A DNA stretch of 64,000 nucleotides from Isoetes taiwanensis (GCA_021234155.1 JAJEKV010000020.1:8418563-8482562), one strand, 5' to 3'; shown: positions 11,803 to 23,019, numbered from the stretch's first letter. A program made the numbers and translations. Notes: a model not told the origin generated them from the letters alone.

Positions 11803-13556
11803 AAAATTGTTACCCTCAGTGTGGACAAAAAAGGACAAGTACTTTTATGGAATATTGGAAAACGGTTTATTGAAGTAGATATTTTTTTTTTTTGAAGAAT
11901 ATAGGAATATATTAAACCACTAGAATGTGATCAAGTACAATGATAAGTGTGGTGCTAAGAAATGAAGTGCCCATCATGATTCACAATCTGTAAGAATATC
12001 GACCAAATTTCCCGCTTAACTGTGCCAGACAAGCTTGAGACTTGGTAAGCCTGCCACAACTTATGCCTCAAGATCGGAACCAACCGAAAAGGGCTAAGCA
12101 CTGCATTCTGAAAGACCTTCGCTCTCCGTCTTTTCCAAATCAACCACAGAAGCCAAGCTCTGCGATAAATGGAACGCCTGGCCGCTTGGCCATCGACCAA
12201 ATCGCTAGGAAAGACTCCCATGAGAAGCTTTTGATCGCACAAAGAAGACCCAAAGAGGGCTCTCACCCAGGACCGAGCTGCCCCTACCTCGTGCATAGGA
12301 CAAAGCAAAGGTTCAATGGTCTCTCGGCCCTCCCACATAGAGGGCATGTTTCCGCTACACGAGGCTTGAACCGTTGTAATCGGACATTCACCCCGAGGCT
12401 ACTTGCAAGATCTGCCATAAAAGGGTACGGATTTTAGGAGGAGGCAATGTATTCCATGCCCACTTCCACATGGCGGGCCACTTACTCCCCGAAGCTTAAG
12501 TGACCACTTATCCGGCGGCAATGTGTCCCAGGCTTAGAAGCCCATAAGCCGATGCTACAAACCGAGATGCATCAAGTCCACTATCGACTTCCAAACGCCA
12601 TTGACTTGAGAAGACAACCGCAATGGAATAGCATTCGCAATTCGCCCAAGTCCGAATGTCCCAGCCACCGGCCAAATCGATCCCTAAAAACTCCCACGGG
12701 CGCCAGTGACCCTCCCAATACCATCCACGGATGGATGTTACCCCGCAAAGAATCCATCGGCGCTGAAAGTACCCGGGTGTAGGGAAGAGGCCAAGGGAGA
12801 TGCGTAATCCAAGGGTACCCAAAGAAAGGGCGATGAGGCTACCATACACCGCTAGGGTCCAATGAAAAGAGAACCTTGACCACCTTCCAGGCCTTGAGGA
12901 GACCTTTAAAAAGGCGGCATGAGGGAATGGCCGCAAATCCTCAAACAGCCCACGGCAATCGAGCCGGAATTGCCGGGCTTCCTAAACACAATAGAGTGGC
13001 GGCGGCGACCGTGCTAACAGAGCCAATCCTCGGGATTGTTGCTCCTGCAACAACCGCCGATGAATTTCGACACCGTAACCTTTCGTGTGCAAGGACACAT
13101 CAAGCATACCTAAGCCCCCGCCTTTCGGGGACGCACACACTTCCACCATGCGACCTTCAACAGAGCCCCCTCCTCATTTCCTCCCCAAACAAAATTGCGA
13201 ATGGTGTCATCCAACTCCTTAACCACACTTTCTGGCGCAAGTATGCAGGAGGCTGCATAAACATGAGTGCTACAGAGCACTGACTTGGCTATCAGAATCC
13301 TACCAGCCATGGTGAGTTTACTTCCCCTCCACCAGTTCAGATGCTGCTTAAGATTCTGTAATGTCTCCGCCCAAATTGCCCTAGCATTAATGTCCAAGCC
13401 AAATGGTATGCCTAACAGTTTGGCAGCTGTGTGTGGTGGTGTAAGAGCCCAGGGTGGGAGATGGGCCTGCAACATCTTTGAAACATCTTCTAAATATAAT
13501 TTCTTCACATGTTCATTTAGAGCTTATTGTGGAATGTGACAATGTATAAGATAGAA
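11803..13556 (+). pseudogene. WD40-like exon fragment, copy A, interrupted by a LINE
   Basis: 11803-11882 and 13455-13556 together correspond to 18895-19066 in unit 2. The reading KIVTLSVDKKGQVLLWNIG stops at the LINE junction after gtagatat and resumes at tgggagatggg. This copy lacks the upstream 3.27 kb present in unit 2 (15626-18894). Confidence 0.65.
11883..13454 (-). mobile_element. 5'-truncated L1-type LINE fragment, copy 2
   Basis: Same family as the LINE at 3658-8502, minus strand, ending in a T run (11882-11893). Minus frames include RAWLLWLIWKRRRAKVFQNA near 12170-12110, PLCPMHEVGAARSWVRALFG near 12310-12250 and KLLGIPFGLDINARAIWAE near 13430-13370. Frameshifts are numerous. Comparison with unit 2 fixes both junctions to the base: the target gtagatat|gggaga was interrupted with at most one duplicated base. 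This copy keeps the sequence aacttatgcctcaagatcgg uninterrupted, so it lacks the LTR element present in copy 1. Confidence 0.82.
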
Positions 13557-13580
13557 TGCTTGGCCATTTTATATGATGTC

Positions 13581-13720
13581 GGCATTCTTTTATTACCATT
13601 GTAATTAGAGCTTGCATTGTCTACTCATTTCTAGGCATGTGTATAGGCATGGCATTCTTTTATTACCATTGTAATTAGAGCTTGCATTGTCTACTCATTT
13701 CTAGGCATGTGTATAGGCAT
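13581..13720. repeat. 70-bp tandem duplication inside Helitron unit 1
   Basis: A unit beginning ggcattcttttattacc occurs at 13581 and 13651. The same duplication is present in unit 2 (about 19099 and 19169), so it predates the duplication of the cargo. Confidence 0.75.
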
Positions 13721-13933
13721 GTTACATGATTATATCTTCCTCATGAATATTAACGTTCTCTACATTATGCACTGGCCACTACATATGCTAGAATTATGCT
13801 CACTACGGGATAGAAAAAATATTGATTTCTTTTTCTTAGCATCTTAGCCCTTAAACCCAGGTCCTCGCAGGTTATCAGGATCTGACCGCTGTCTGCCGTT
13901 GGATCTAAGACTGGTTATAACCCAGAACCTCTG

Positions 13934-14007
13934 GAATATTCTTTTCAATAGAATATTCTAGTGATTATTAAAATAACCTCTCGAATATTCTCTTTTAACG
14001 AATATTC
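13934..14007. promoter_or_regulatory. Four GAATATTC palindromes (heat-shock-element-like)
   Basis: GAATATTC occurs at 13934, 13951, 13983 and 14000. These are two pairs, each with 17-bp spacing, the pairs offset by 49 bp, consistent with a small duplication. Each site is a head-to-head pair of nGAAn pentamers, the basic heat-shock-factor recognition unit. A full element usually needs three contiguous pentamers, so binding would be weak unless the sites cooperate. The cluster lies in the leader of Helitron unit 2. Function is inference. Confidence 0.45.
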
Positions 14008-14472
14008 TACTTGGCGTCGGCATATCGTAAAAGACGCAAAAAGATTTGGGCACTCTGATTTTGGCTTCTTCTCGCAAAAAACCCATCTATCCGTCGATTC
14101 AATAATGCCGCCATTTCCGGATCCATTAGCTCCTGGTCTAAATCCCCATCTGTCGGGACTAATTCCGATGCTATATCTTTACCTTGAAGCACAAAATCGC
14201 CATGTTTGATTTGCTTTTTTTTATCTGATCAATATTGTGGGCTGCCGGAGTAGATTTAAGCATTACAAACAGATAGAGCAGAGAAACCAAAGCCTGAATG
14301 CTTCATTGGCAGATAAAAAAGATGGGCATTGTGAGCAAGAAAAATCTTGTGCATGTCGGATTGTAGAGATTTAACTCAAGGATTTTGTGAAGGCCCATCC
14401 ATTGCAGACTCTACATGTTTTTTGGAGAAGACTGTGCCAAAGAATCCTATTTCTATGCGATCCAATACCCTG

Positions 14473-14588
14473 ATCTTGTGTACAGCTCTAATTTTATACT
14501 AAGTCCGATGCCACAGCTACGGAGAAACCTGCTCATACAGTTCTAATTTGATACTAAGTCCGATGCCACAGCTATGCAGAAACCTGCT
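14473..14588. repeat. Short tandem duplication (~56 bp)
   Basis: A block containing actaagtccgatgccacag then agaaacctgctc is present twice in a row with a few differences, in the Helitron leader just before the large palindrome. Confidence 0.65.
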
Positions 14589-14599
14589 CGGATCTGGGT

Positions 14600-14713
14600 T
14601 TAAGGGAGGTCAACCCTCCCCTTTCGGGGATCATGGGAAATAACCCTCTCGGCCTGCCGGCCTCGAGGGTTATTTCCCATAATCCCCTCAAGGGGAGGGT
14701 TAACCTCCTCTTA
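14600..14713. repeat. 114-bp near-perfect palindrome in the Helitron
   Basis: The left arm starts ttaagggaggtcaaccctcc and continues to aataaccctc (14652). The right arm, gagggttatttcccataatc through aacctcctcttaa, is its reverse complement with only about five mismatches. The loop is itself GC-rich and self-complementary (ggcc...ggcc). The right arm ends at the exact position where the sequence shared with unit 1 begins (ttaaaa, 14711). Confidence 0.85.
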
Positions 14714-15196
14714 AAAGTTTTACTTTAATTTCATCCCTTCAATTTACGGTTTTCTTTTCTGTTTTTTCCATAGCCCGTCTCTTGTGGCGTCCTTCCTATT
14801 TCTCTTGTGGATCCTATATGCAGACGATTTCATGCTTGCACCATTCCGGCTCCCTCTTGTTCTAACCGTGTGAAGTTTTTTCCTGCCCAATTTCCTGTGT
14901 CTTAACCCTTGCTCTTGCTATATTTCTCCATCTCGATCCTCGCATCATTTTACTGATCTATCTGCTCCGGCGCTTAAATTAGATTGATCGGCCATAACTC
15001 AAATAGCTCAATTCGCTTTTTGGTACTCTATTATGTTTCCTGAAATTGGCGATTCGTTTTTGTGCTGGACGATCCGTTTATGTGCGGCAATTTATTTTGA
15101 GAATGTATTTTTCTTTTCCTTATCGTGCAATAATGCCAATTTTTGTTCTTGGGCTAGACCCATCTATTTATTCCGCACATATTTTGATTTTTGCAG

Positions 15197-15309
15197 GTGA
15201 GTATGATAAAGGAAAAGAAAGCTGCCTGCACATATGATTTGGCCGCTCTCAAATACCGAGGTCTTGCTACTACCATTAACTTCCCCGTAATTTGCAAGGC
15301 CGCCTTACT
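15197..15309 (+). pseudogene. AP2-domain exon fragment, copy B (captured)
   Basis: The exon is bounded by an intact acceptor (ttttgcag|gtgag) and donor (act|gtaagt). The main frame reads KEKKAACTYDLAALKYRGL followed by ATTINFPV, matching the second half of an AP2 domain of the AINTEGUMENTA/AP2 type. The preceding GEYDK is in a different frame, so one base has been gained or lost near 15210. The usual KYWG tryptophan is R here. The frame closes shortly after the donor. It is a captured and decayed exon; the donor gene would be an AP2/ANT-like factor elsewhere in the genome. Confidence 0.75.
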
Positions 15310-16474
15310 GTAAGTTTTTGTTTTCCTACTCCTTGGCTATCCGATCCCTTTTCTTTCTCATTTTAGTTCAAACACTCCTGATTACATTTCCGACTACCTC
15401 TTTGGGAAGATCAAGATGCCATTGCGCAGTGGATAGGATGCCATTTGGGAAACTGAAAGCAGGAGATCAAGGCTTCTTTTTGTAATTTTTTCGTCCTTTG
15501 TTGCCTTGTGCATTGAAAGGCTATAAGATGCATATGCTTTTTCGAGTTGAAAACATGCAGCCTACATATTTTATGTGTGTTTTAATAATTGAATTCTGTT
15601 GCTTTTGTATGAATATGCCATCACCATGATGTTTGTAGTTTGTGTTGCCCATGGCATGTCCACAGCATAGATTCAAAGATCATGTATGTTTATATGTCAG
15701 AAATGAGCTCTTCAATTGGGATACTCTAATATTCGAATGACAGAGGCTGTAAGTTGATAGCCTGCCCAATTATTTTGAACTGTTTAACAGGAATCATTGC
15801 ATTACCGCTCATACATTGGATGGCAGACTGGTAAGGCAAAGGAAGCACAGCTATATTGGAAAGGAATGATTTTGGCTAGATTCTATGTCGGAAAGCAGTA
15901 TGCATAATGGCAATATTGCATGTGGCAAAGACATTCATCGTGTAATGATTACTGGAAAGCACATAACCTTAAATCAACTTAATCTTAATCTATCATACCT
16001 GAAGCATTGAGATGCTATGTAATAATTGGCACTGACTTGCTTAAACAAAGCTAAGGTTCCTCGAGTGCCATAGCCAGTGTACTTCCTCCTGAAAAACGTA
16101 AACTTAAGAGCACGAAACAAGTCATGAGTTCAGATCCAACTGTGAACAGGTGCTTTGCTCGCATCTCTTCTAATTCTGGTAGAGTTGTGTCAAGAATCTG
16201 CAAAGATTACATGTGTCAGCAAGATGATTTCTCCTATTTCTGGGTTTAAGGTTTAAATTATTATGATCTAGGATTATGTTAATGTGTAGGTTATGAGTAC
16301 CGCCTATATTATCATCTCTTGCAGGCCAAAGGTTAGGAATTGCCTATGGTCACACTTAAGCTGCAGGTTAACTTGTTTTTCTATGTCAAATTATGTATCT
16401 TTAAGTTGTACAGTTGCCTGCGGACCGTATTTGCTTTTCTGGCATTGTTTCATGATATAATCCATCTGTTGCAG

Positions 16475-16521
16475 TCTTTAAAGGAAGACGAGTCCCACTA
16501 TACAAACTCTGCAAAGTTCAG
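16475..16521 (+). pseudogene. 47-nt exon-like segment with canonical splice sites
   Basis: The acceptor ctgttgcag ends at 16474 and the donor gtacgt starts at 16522. The enclosed frame reads SLKEDESHYTNSAKF. A second acceptor-like site (ctcttgcag, about 16324) lies upstream. I do not recognise the protein. It probably represents another captured gene piece in the Helitron. Confidence 0.4.
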
Positions 16522-18849
16522 GTACGTGATGATAATAAAAGATGGCTAGGATCTCTGTTCCATGACTGTAGCTCTCCTCCACATGCTGATAAAGTGCTTT
16601 TCAAGCATGAATTACTGAATGGGACACATCATACATTCATTATACCAGAAAAGAAAGGTAAATTCTGAGAGGCAAGTTAAGTTGCTTCAGAGAATAATAG
16701 GCATGAGCGATTTTGCCTTATTGAGGGGAGTATTTTCTTAGAAACAATATGTGGATCATCCCTTGACAAGCACAGATGGGCAGCGCAAAGCCTAGAACCC
16801 CCAATTTGGATGCTTGCACTCGGCTTTTTTTTAGTTTATATGTACTTCTATGATTGCAGCCAGATGCATACCCTCCAGCACTCGCCGGAAGCAGATGGCT
16901 ATCTGCTGTCGCCGAATGATCAAGAATTATTTCTCTGCCTCTTGCAGACAACACAGTCCTGCACTAGCTTCCCCTAAAGAGCCAGCCAAACATAGGCTAG
17001 AACTATATGTATCAGTTCCGTTCTTAACAAAGGAAGCACAAGACTTAATTAACATTAAATTAGTTTTTGTCATACTCATTTTATTGGTCAGATATTATGG
17101 AACAACGTTTTCAATCTAACTAACCTACCTCTATAGGCCTAAAGCTTTGGCTTGCAACTGGATGTTTGATGCATTTATGTGTCGTCAATCTTACAAGGAT
17201 GGATGTATCGAGCAGACTTGATTCAAATTGTGGTTTCGTCTTCATCCTTCTTATCCTTTGAATTGATTTCATTTCATCATCCTATTTTGGCCTCCATGTT
17301 AATGGAATACTTTGATACTACTCTTGGTCTCGAGATTCCAAGTCATATTATTCGGGATAATTCAAGATGCTTAAGTTTAAAGTTTTCTGTAATTCTTTTC
17401 AATCTGGGACATTCTATATATTGCTTTGTATGAGTAGTGCAGACTTCAAGTTGAGGATCTACTTGCTCAGAAGACTCTAAGCAATGCATAGTCATAAGAC
17501 CACAAGCTAAGGATCCACTTGTTCAGAAGACCCAGATTCAAAGGTTTAACAAAATTTCAGACAGTGCAGACTAAATTTTGTCATGCTGAAAGTGTATATG
17601 CGAGATGAGAAATGCACAATAGAAAGGTGACTATTGTGATTAGTAGAAGGCTAACATAGGTTTTACTTGCAAAGGGGAATTCAGACTCTATATTATCACA
17701 TTCGAGAAGGTATGCATATATGCCACAATAAGGTATGTGCCACAATAAGAAGAGCAACATCACAGATTCTGTTATCCGGATAGAAAATCCTCATGTCTGT
17801 CCACTCTGGAATCTGTAAAAAAACTTCGTAAATCCTGTTTATGGTCTTGCAGCAGTGAGCATCGAGTAGTCTGTGTTGCAATCCAAAGTGCTATGTTTTG
17901 GCCAATCCAAATTTGGGACAACATGCCCATTTATTACTACAAATTTTAAATTTTAACACCACGTATTTCTATTTTGGGTGTATCGCAAAAACGAAGGTTC
18001 TTGCTTGCTCTGTGCATGACCATCTATTATTCATATGTCTATAGCTCACAAGTTCCACCTAATCATCAAGTTTTCTGGCGTGTGATTAGTTAAAGATGCA
18101 CACCATTCCTGGCAGTTTTCGGGTGGAAATCCACAGGATGTGACGCTACCACTTGGGCAAATAGAAAGCCTTGATTTTGTGCTAGAACAAGGTTCTAAAT
18201 CACAAACTTCTTTCTATTGTTTTGAGCAGTAAGCAAGGGCCTTCCAATCATTTTAGTTTTACTCATGTTATTTTAGACTATTTTGTACAGACGAGAGCCA
18301 AATTCATACTGCAATCATTTGAGCATGGCAAAAATGTGGATGGTTCTAGATGCTCATATCTGCACGAATGATTCTTCTAGGCTTCATGATTCATTGCTTC
18401 CCCATGAAAATCTTTCTCACTAATGCTAATGTGAACATGACCTCTATTTCTGTAATTTGTTGGAATCCATCTTTGATCTGGTATTCCTTTTTCCCTCACA
18501 GACAAATGGTCTTACAGGGGTATATAGTAGTTAAACACTGACTATATTTCAACATACATGTGCAGTGTCTCCATATCAGATTCTGGCCATAATGCTGCTT
18601 ATAATTATTGGCAAGAAGATGAGGGCAAAGACAGATGTTTGCAGCATCATGTGGTTGTTTAGCTAGCTAGGCTTTGGGCATTGACATGGATTCTATCTGT
18701 TTGCTCTAAGAGCTTATGTAAAGACATACGTACAATTTGTTGCACAAGGCGGAAGGGTTTTTTCTTCCACACATCTTACTTGCCGCTCTGTTGCCCAAAA
18801 TTCACAACCTTACTTTTTGGGTAAAATTGTTGGACTCGCTTCAGTTTTC

Positions 18850-19066
18850 TTACACTTGCGTACAGATAAAATAACTTGTGATACTGTGGACAATAAAATT
18901 GTTACCCTCAGTGTGGACAAAAAAGGACAAGTACTTTTATGGAATATTGGAAAACGGTTTATTGAAGTAGATATGGGAGATGGGCCTGCAACATCTTTGA
19001 AACATCTTCTAAATATAATTTCTTCACATGTTCATTTAGAGCTTATTGTGGAATGTGACAATGTAT
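18850..19066 (+). pseudogene. WD40-like exon fragment, copy B (captured)
   Basis: An open frame reads DNKIVTLSVDKKGQVLLWNI then GKRFIEVDMGDGPATSLKHL and ends in a stop at about 19066. The hydrophobic pattern with DKKGQVLLWNI resembles the last strands of one WD40 repeat (D...G.V.LW). A single repeat is not a functional propeller. The same segment is split in unit 1. The identity of the donor gene is unknown. Confidence 0.5.
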
Positions 19067-19944
19067 AAGATAGAATGCTTGGCCATTTTATATGATGTCG
19101 GCATTCTTTTATTACCATTGTAATTAGAGCTTGCATTGTCTACTCATTTCTAGGCATGTGTATAGGCATGGCATTCTTTTATTACCATTGTAATTAGAGC
19201 TTGCATTGTCTACTCATTTCTAGGCATGTGTATAGGCATGTTACATGATTATATCTTCCTCATGAATATTAACGTTCTCTACATTATGCACTGGCCACTA
19301 CATATGCTAGAATTATGCTCACTACGGGATAGAAAAAATATTGATTTCTTTTTCTTTCATCTATTTCACTGGGAGGGAGATCGTGCAAATATGGGACTGG
19401 ACCCGGAGGAACCAACCCATGGCTAATCCTAGCAATGAATTTGGTCCAAATACACACTGTTGAAAATTGAAGGTCGACAATAATTGAATGGGCTCTTGTA
19501 TATCATCCCATTATAATTGAAAGACATTATAAAAAAAAACTACTTTACTAAATATGAAATATGGGACATAGACATCTCCGAAGGATATCAAACGAATAAA
19601 TATGGCAATGATGACCTTATGGGTGCGAGTGGCAGTTGCTTTAAGTTTATATGGACATATGGATTGTGGAACATGGTTGAATTAAAAACCAAGGACACTA
19701 TTGCTTGAAGAATATATCATTGAATAACAAATTAAAGACACTATTGCTTGGAAAATATAATGACAAACTTAAAAACAATTATACATTTTGAAGAAGTCAA
19801 TGCCATAAACCGACAATATAGTTTCCAAGGTTTGTAGTGGGACCAATCCCAGACATTTACTTTTGAACCATATAATACATGTATTATATGCCATCAACTA
19901 TATGTTCCATCCTTTTATTAATTTTGAATTTAATCTCAACAGAA

Positions 19945-19972
19945 GCCCAGCAACGCTGGGCACTTTTTCTAG
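19945..19972 (+). terminator. Helitron 1 3' terminus (hairpin + CTAG)
   Basis: A perfect 7-bp stem, gcccagc/gctgggc, with loop aac, then seven bases and CTAG. In Helitrons this hairpin is the signal that ends rolling-circle transfer. The end ctgggcactttttctagt is shared with the minus-strand terminus at 26051-26078. Confidence 0.85.
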
Positions 19973-20050
19973 TTATCTTATAAACACAAAAGCCAATGAC
20001 ATTAATTATTAACAGGCTGATGGTTTATTTGTAAGGCCTAGAGACCTTAC

Positions 20051-20212
20051 CTTCTTCACTAATTTAGGCCGAGCAGCAATAATGGGCTCTTGGGGGCTGT
20101 CCTCAGTTTGATCAGAAACGTCGCCTTCATTTTCAGTGGCATTCAAGACAGGTCCATTTCTTTGATGTTCAATAGATCCTTTCGCATCTCTCCTAACAAA
20201 TCCTTGACAGAT
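20051..20212 (-). pseudogene. Exon-like segment, 54 codons, unknown protein
   Basis: On the minus strand an acceptor (acctgcag) precedes a 162-nt open segment that ends at a good donor (aag|gtaagg). It reads ICQGFVRRDAKGSIEHQRNG and continues through an acidic stretch (ENEGDVSDQTEDSPQEP) to LVKK, exactly 54 codons in phase 0. This is more gene-like than anything nearby. It lies just outside the Helitron end, so it may be a remnant of a host gene or of an older capture. No family recognised. Confidence 0.45.
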
Positions 20213-20788
20213 CTGCAGGTAAAGGCATGCTGTTCAAATTTCTCTAAGTATAGTCATTTCATATCCACAAATATAAAAAAGAATTCTATAATTGCGGAGC
20301 ATTATTTACTTCAATCCATCCCATTATAATAAATAGCTACTACTCATATCATAACATGAGACATTCATGATATCGGCAAGAGACTATATGAAATGTCATG
20401 GTCAGCTAATAGCTGTTTGCTGCATAGATTGCACATCGATCTCCTACTAAACTAGGAAAGAAAATACATTACAATGTCCAAATTGTGATCTGCTAATTTT
20501 GAGGTGTTTAATCTAATCCAATGCCCTGGCATCACTTGGTTCAAAAGTTATATCAATTGAACATAAGCTAGTCTCCTCCAACTTCAGATACTTGCAGCAA
20601 ATAAACTGTCTGATTGCATGTGCAAGGCACTGCAATCCAATCTTTCTTTTCTTCCTACCGTTTCCCTTTCTTCTGTGTTGCTGGACAAATATTCTTATTC
20701 GTAAAAAGTTTAAAGATAGAATGTGAAGAGTTAAAAGCATCAAATTTATTTGAGTTTAATCTCCAAGTCTTTTGGCTTGAAGGATAAC

Positions 20789-20871
20789 CTATAAAGGACA
20801 CTAATAGCTCTATCAGCCAATTTGCCAAGGTTTTTAGCTGAGTTGATTGCTTCAAACTGGCTTCTATCATG
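20789..20871 (-). pseudogene. Second exon-like segment, unknown protein
   Basis: Minus strand: acceptor tatttgcag, then a frame reading HDRSQFEAINSAKNLGKLAD followed by RAISVLY, then a possible donor ag|gttatc. The frame stays open about 14 codons beyond that donor. It lies upstream of the 54-codon segment on the same strand, but the splice phases do not match directly, so they need not be neighbouring exons of one gene. Family not recognised. Confidence 0.35.
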
Positions 20872-21806
20872 CTGCAAATAACTTACATCCTAAATTTCAA
20901 AGCAATTTTGCGATAGCTTACATAATTCTTAATCAATGAAATTAATCCGGCTTTGAGTTAAACTTGGGCAGCCAGCCAATGCAAACCTTGCTCAACATCA
21001 AAGCACGCGATGTTTGAAGCTGAAATGCACAACAAAAGGAATGGGCATTTCTCCTGCCAGGAATGGACTAGAATTATTTCACTTGCCTGACGAGAAATAC
21101 AATATGTGGGGTTGTATGGAGTCATTTTATGTTGGCATAGAAAATCTCATGCTTGCGCTGTAAACAAAGCTTTGTTATTACACTAACTTGCAGAGTGGCT
21201 GAGCATTCTAGCAACTACAATTCTTCTAATGCTGTGTAACTTTGCCTGGGTATATTTGGAAATGAATTAACAGAGTTGGGCCCCGTACCTCACCTTCTCG
21301 TATAGTCTTCAAAGTATGTTTCCAAAAGTGTATGACAGCTGTGAGGCCGCGCAATTCGCACATTTTGCTGTAGCGAGGCTGTGAACTGAGAAAACTGGTG
21401 ATGGGGTTGGTGCCGCCTTGAGCAGGAAAACATAGCAGCAGAGCATGAGGAAGAAACTCAGCACCGCCATAGCCAGTTCCGGCGACCATGGAAGAGCAGA
21501 GAATCATAAGCCATGGAAGAGCAAAGGCTTCAGATTGTTTATGAGGCGTCCTACAACACAATCATTTTCAAACCTCTTTCCCATAAGCTTATGAACAGAA
21601 GCCCATAAACATGAGCAGTTAGAAGCAACATATAAAATTTTAATTTAAGGATCTTACATGTCATAATCTGGAAAACTAAAATGGGCGCCTCAAATTTCCT
21701 AAAGTTTGAAGATGTATTTGTCTCAAAACCTGTTTTTTAAGCTTTTTTGGGCTTCAAGCTTTTTTAGGATTTGTTTGTTTGTTTTTTTTTTTTTTCCACT
21801 TCCGCT

Positions 21807-22370
21807 CAGTTTTTGGAAATTGTTTTTGAATTAGTGCAAATCATTACATCCAACACTTTAAAATTAAATTCTCTCTGAAACCCCCTTTGGTTTGGGTGCA
21901 TATTCACACGGGGGGTGACTCCGGGCAACGAGAGCTATTGGATAGGCATATTCACCCCTTATTCCTTAATCTACACCGTACGTAAAGTTCCTCATTTGTG
22001 GGGTATGCAAGTACAAAATTTGCTATACTGTATAACAAGATTCGCAAAATACTATAAGATTTCAAGCGGAATACTATATGGTGTTGATTTCGTACGTGTA
22101 AAATACAATTATGAGGGGCTCTCAGCCCCTACGCTACCCCCGGTAGAATATGCACTCAAACCAAAGGGGGTTTAAGGGGGATTTTAATTTAAATGTATTG
22201 GACCCAATGGTTGTGTTAATTAATGTCAATGGTAGTTACGTGCTGGTTGTTAATGTCAATGGTTGTTATGTGTTGGTTGTTATGTGTTGGGGAATTTAAT
22301 TTTTATATGTTGGATGTTAATGGTTTGTGTTGCAAAATTTTTTTTTTGTTCCCTTCTGGGGTTTTAGGGA
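21807..22370. mobile_element. Long-TIR element (MITE/Mutator-like), copy 1
   Basis: Inverted arms are centred on ccccctttggtttg plus gtgcatattc at 21881 and its reverse complement ending at 22170. They also extend outward: ccaacactttaaaattaaat (21850) mirrors atttaaatgtattgg on the right, and further matches reach about 21807. The core is about 296 bp and non-coding. The right outer arm is expanded by a small minisatellite (22222-22290, tgtcaatggttgtta-type units). No target duplication is clear because the outermost ends are uncertain. Confidence 0.65.
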
Positions 22371-22951
22371 CGCCACCCCCTCCCGGTGACAAAAATTTTA
22401 GAATTCAAATCGAAAAAAAAACTAGAATTCATTTGAGGCTTTCATCACATGTAGCTTTTGAATTTCATCACAATAAAACAAATAGAACATAAGTAAAAGT
22501 TACCATAAAGATAGAGCAGATTGATCCCATTATTCTGAAAGTCATAAAGTTTGCAACACCCATACACAAACATTTTTCAACTAGAATTTAACAAAGTTCC
22601 TTTTGGCCTCCATGGATTCTTGTGGTGAGAAACCAAAGTGGGAAGCTTTTCTCGCTTGTTAGCACAAGGATCTAGAAGCCTTGGAATTTGCTTAATAACT
22701 GCCTCAAAATCTAAAAAAATGCATGGTAATTTTTGCAAGCTTCATTCAAATGAGCCATAAAACAATATCCAATAGCAATCCTCAGATTAATCACCGGTAG
22801 GATGTGAAAGCCTACCAAACCCGGCCGAAAAATTGCTGTTTTAGCATAGATAACTTAACCAAACATATCCATATCATACACTATCAAAAATATCTCGGAG
22901 AGAGCTTTCCAACGCAATAAAAAAATCATCCAAACAGAGCTCGATCAAAAG
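22371..22951. other. Unassigned sequence
   Basis: AT-rich with no gene or repeat recognised. Confidence 0.45.
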
Positions 22952-23019
22952 TTATGATAAGAAATGTGTTGCCGGCGGGGAAACTGCACTACATGCGCCC
23001 TTCAAGCCCTTCATGTGCC

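Larger units (their letters stand above)
10833..19972 (+). mobile_element. Non-autonomous Helitron carrying gene fragments
   Basis: The left end is TC followed by an AT-rich start (tctatatatagtaataaagg) preceded by A. The right end has a 17-nt hairpin, gcccagcaacgctgggc (19945-19961), then acttttt and CTAG at 19969-19972, followed by T. These are the structural marks of plant Helitrons (5' TC, 3' hairpin plus CTRR, insertion between A and T). No Rep/helicase frame is present, so it depends on another copy. The cargo includes an AP2-type exon (two copies), a WD40-like exon, and other exon-like pieces in the same orientation, as expected from Helitron gene capture. The interior is a partial tandem duplication: unit 1 at 10875-13837 and unit 2 from 13838, each starting with AGCATCTTAGCCCTTAAA. 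The exact 5' base is uncertain because of local tcta repeats. Confidence 0.75.

Noticed and set aside
15626-18894. Interpretation of the unit 1 deletion as intron removal (retrocopy)
   Set aside because: The borders do not follow GT...AG, and unit 1 keeps other intron sequence around the AP2 exon, so splicing does not explain it.
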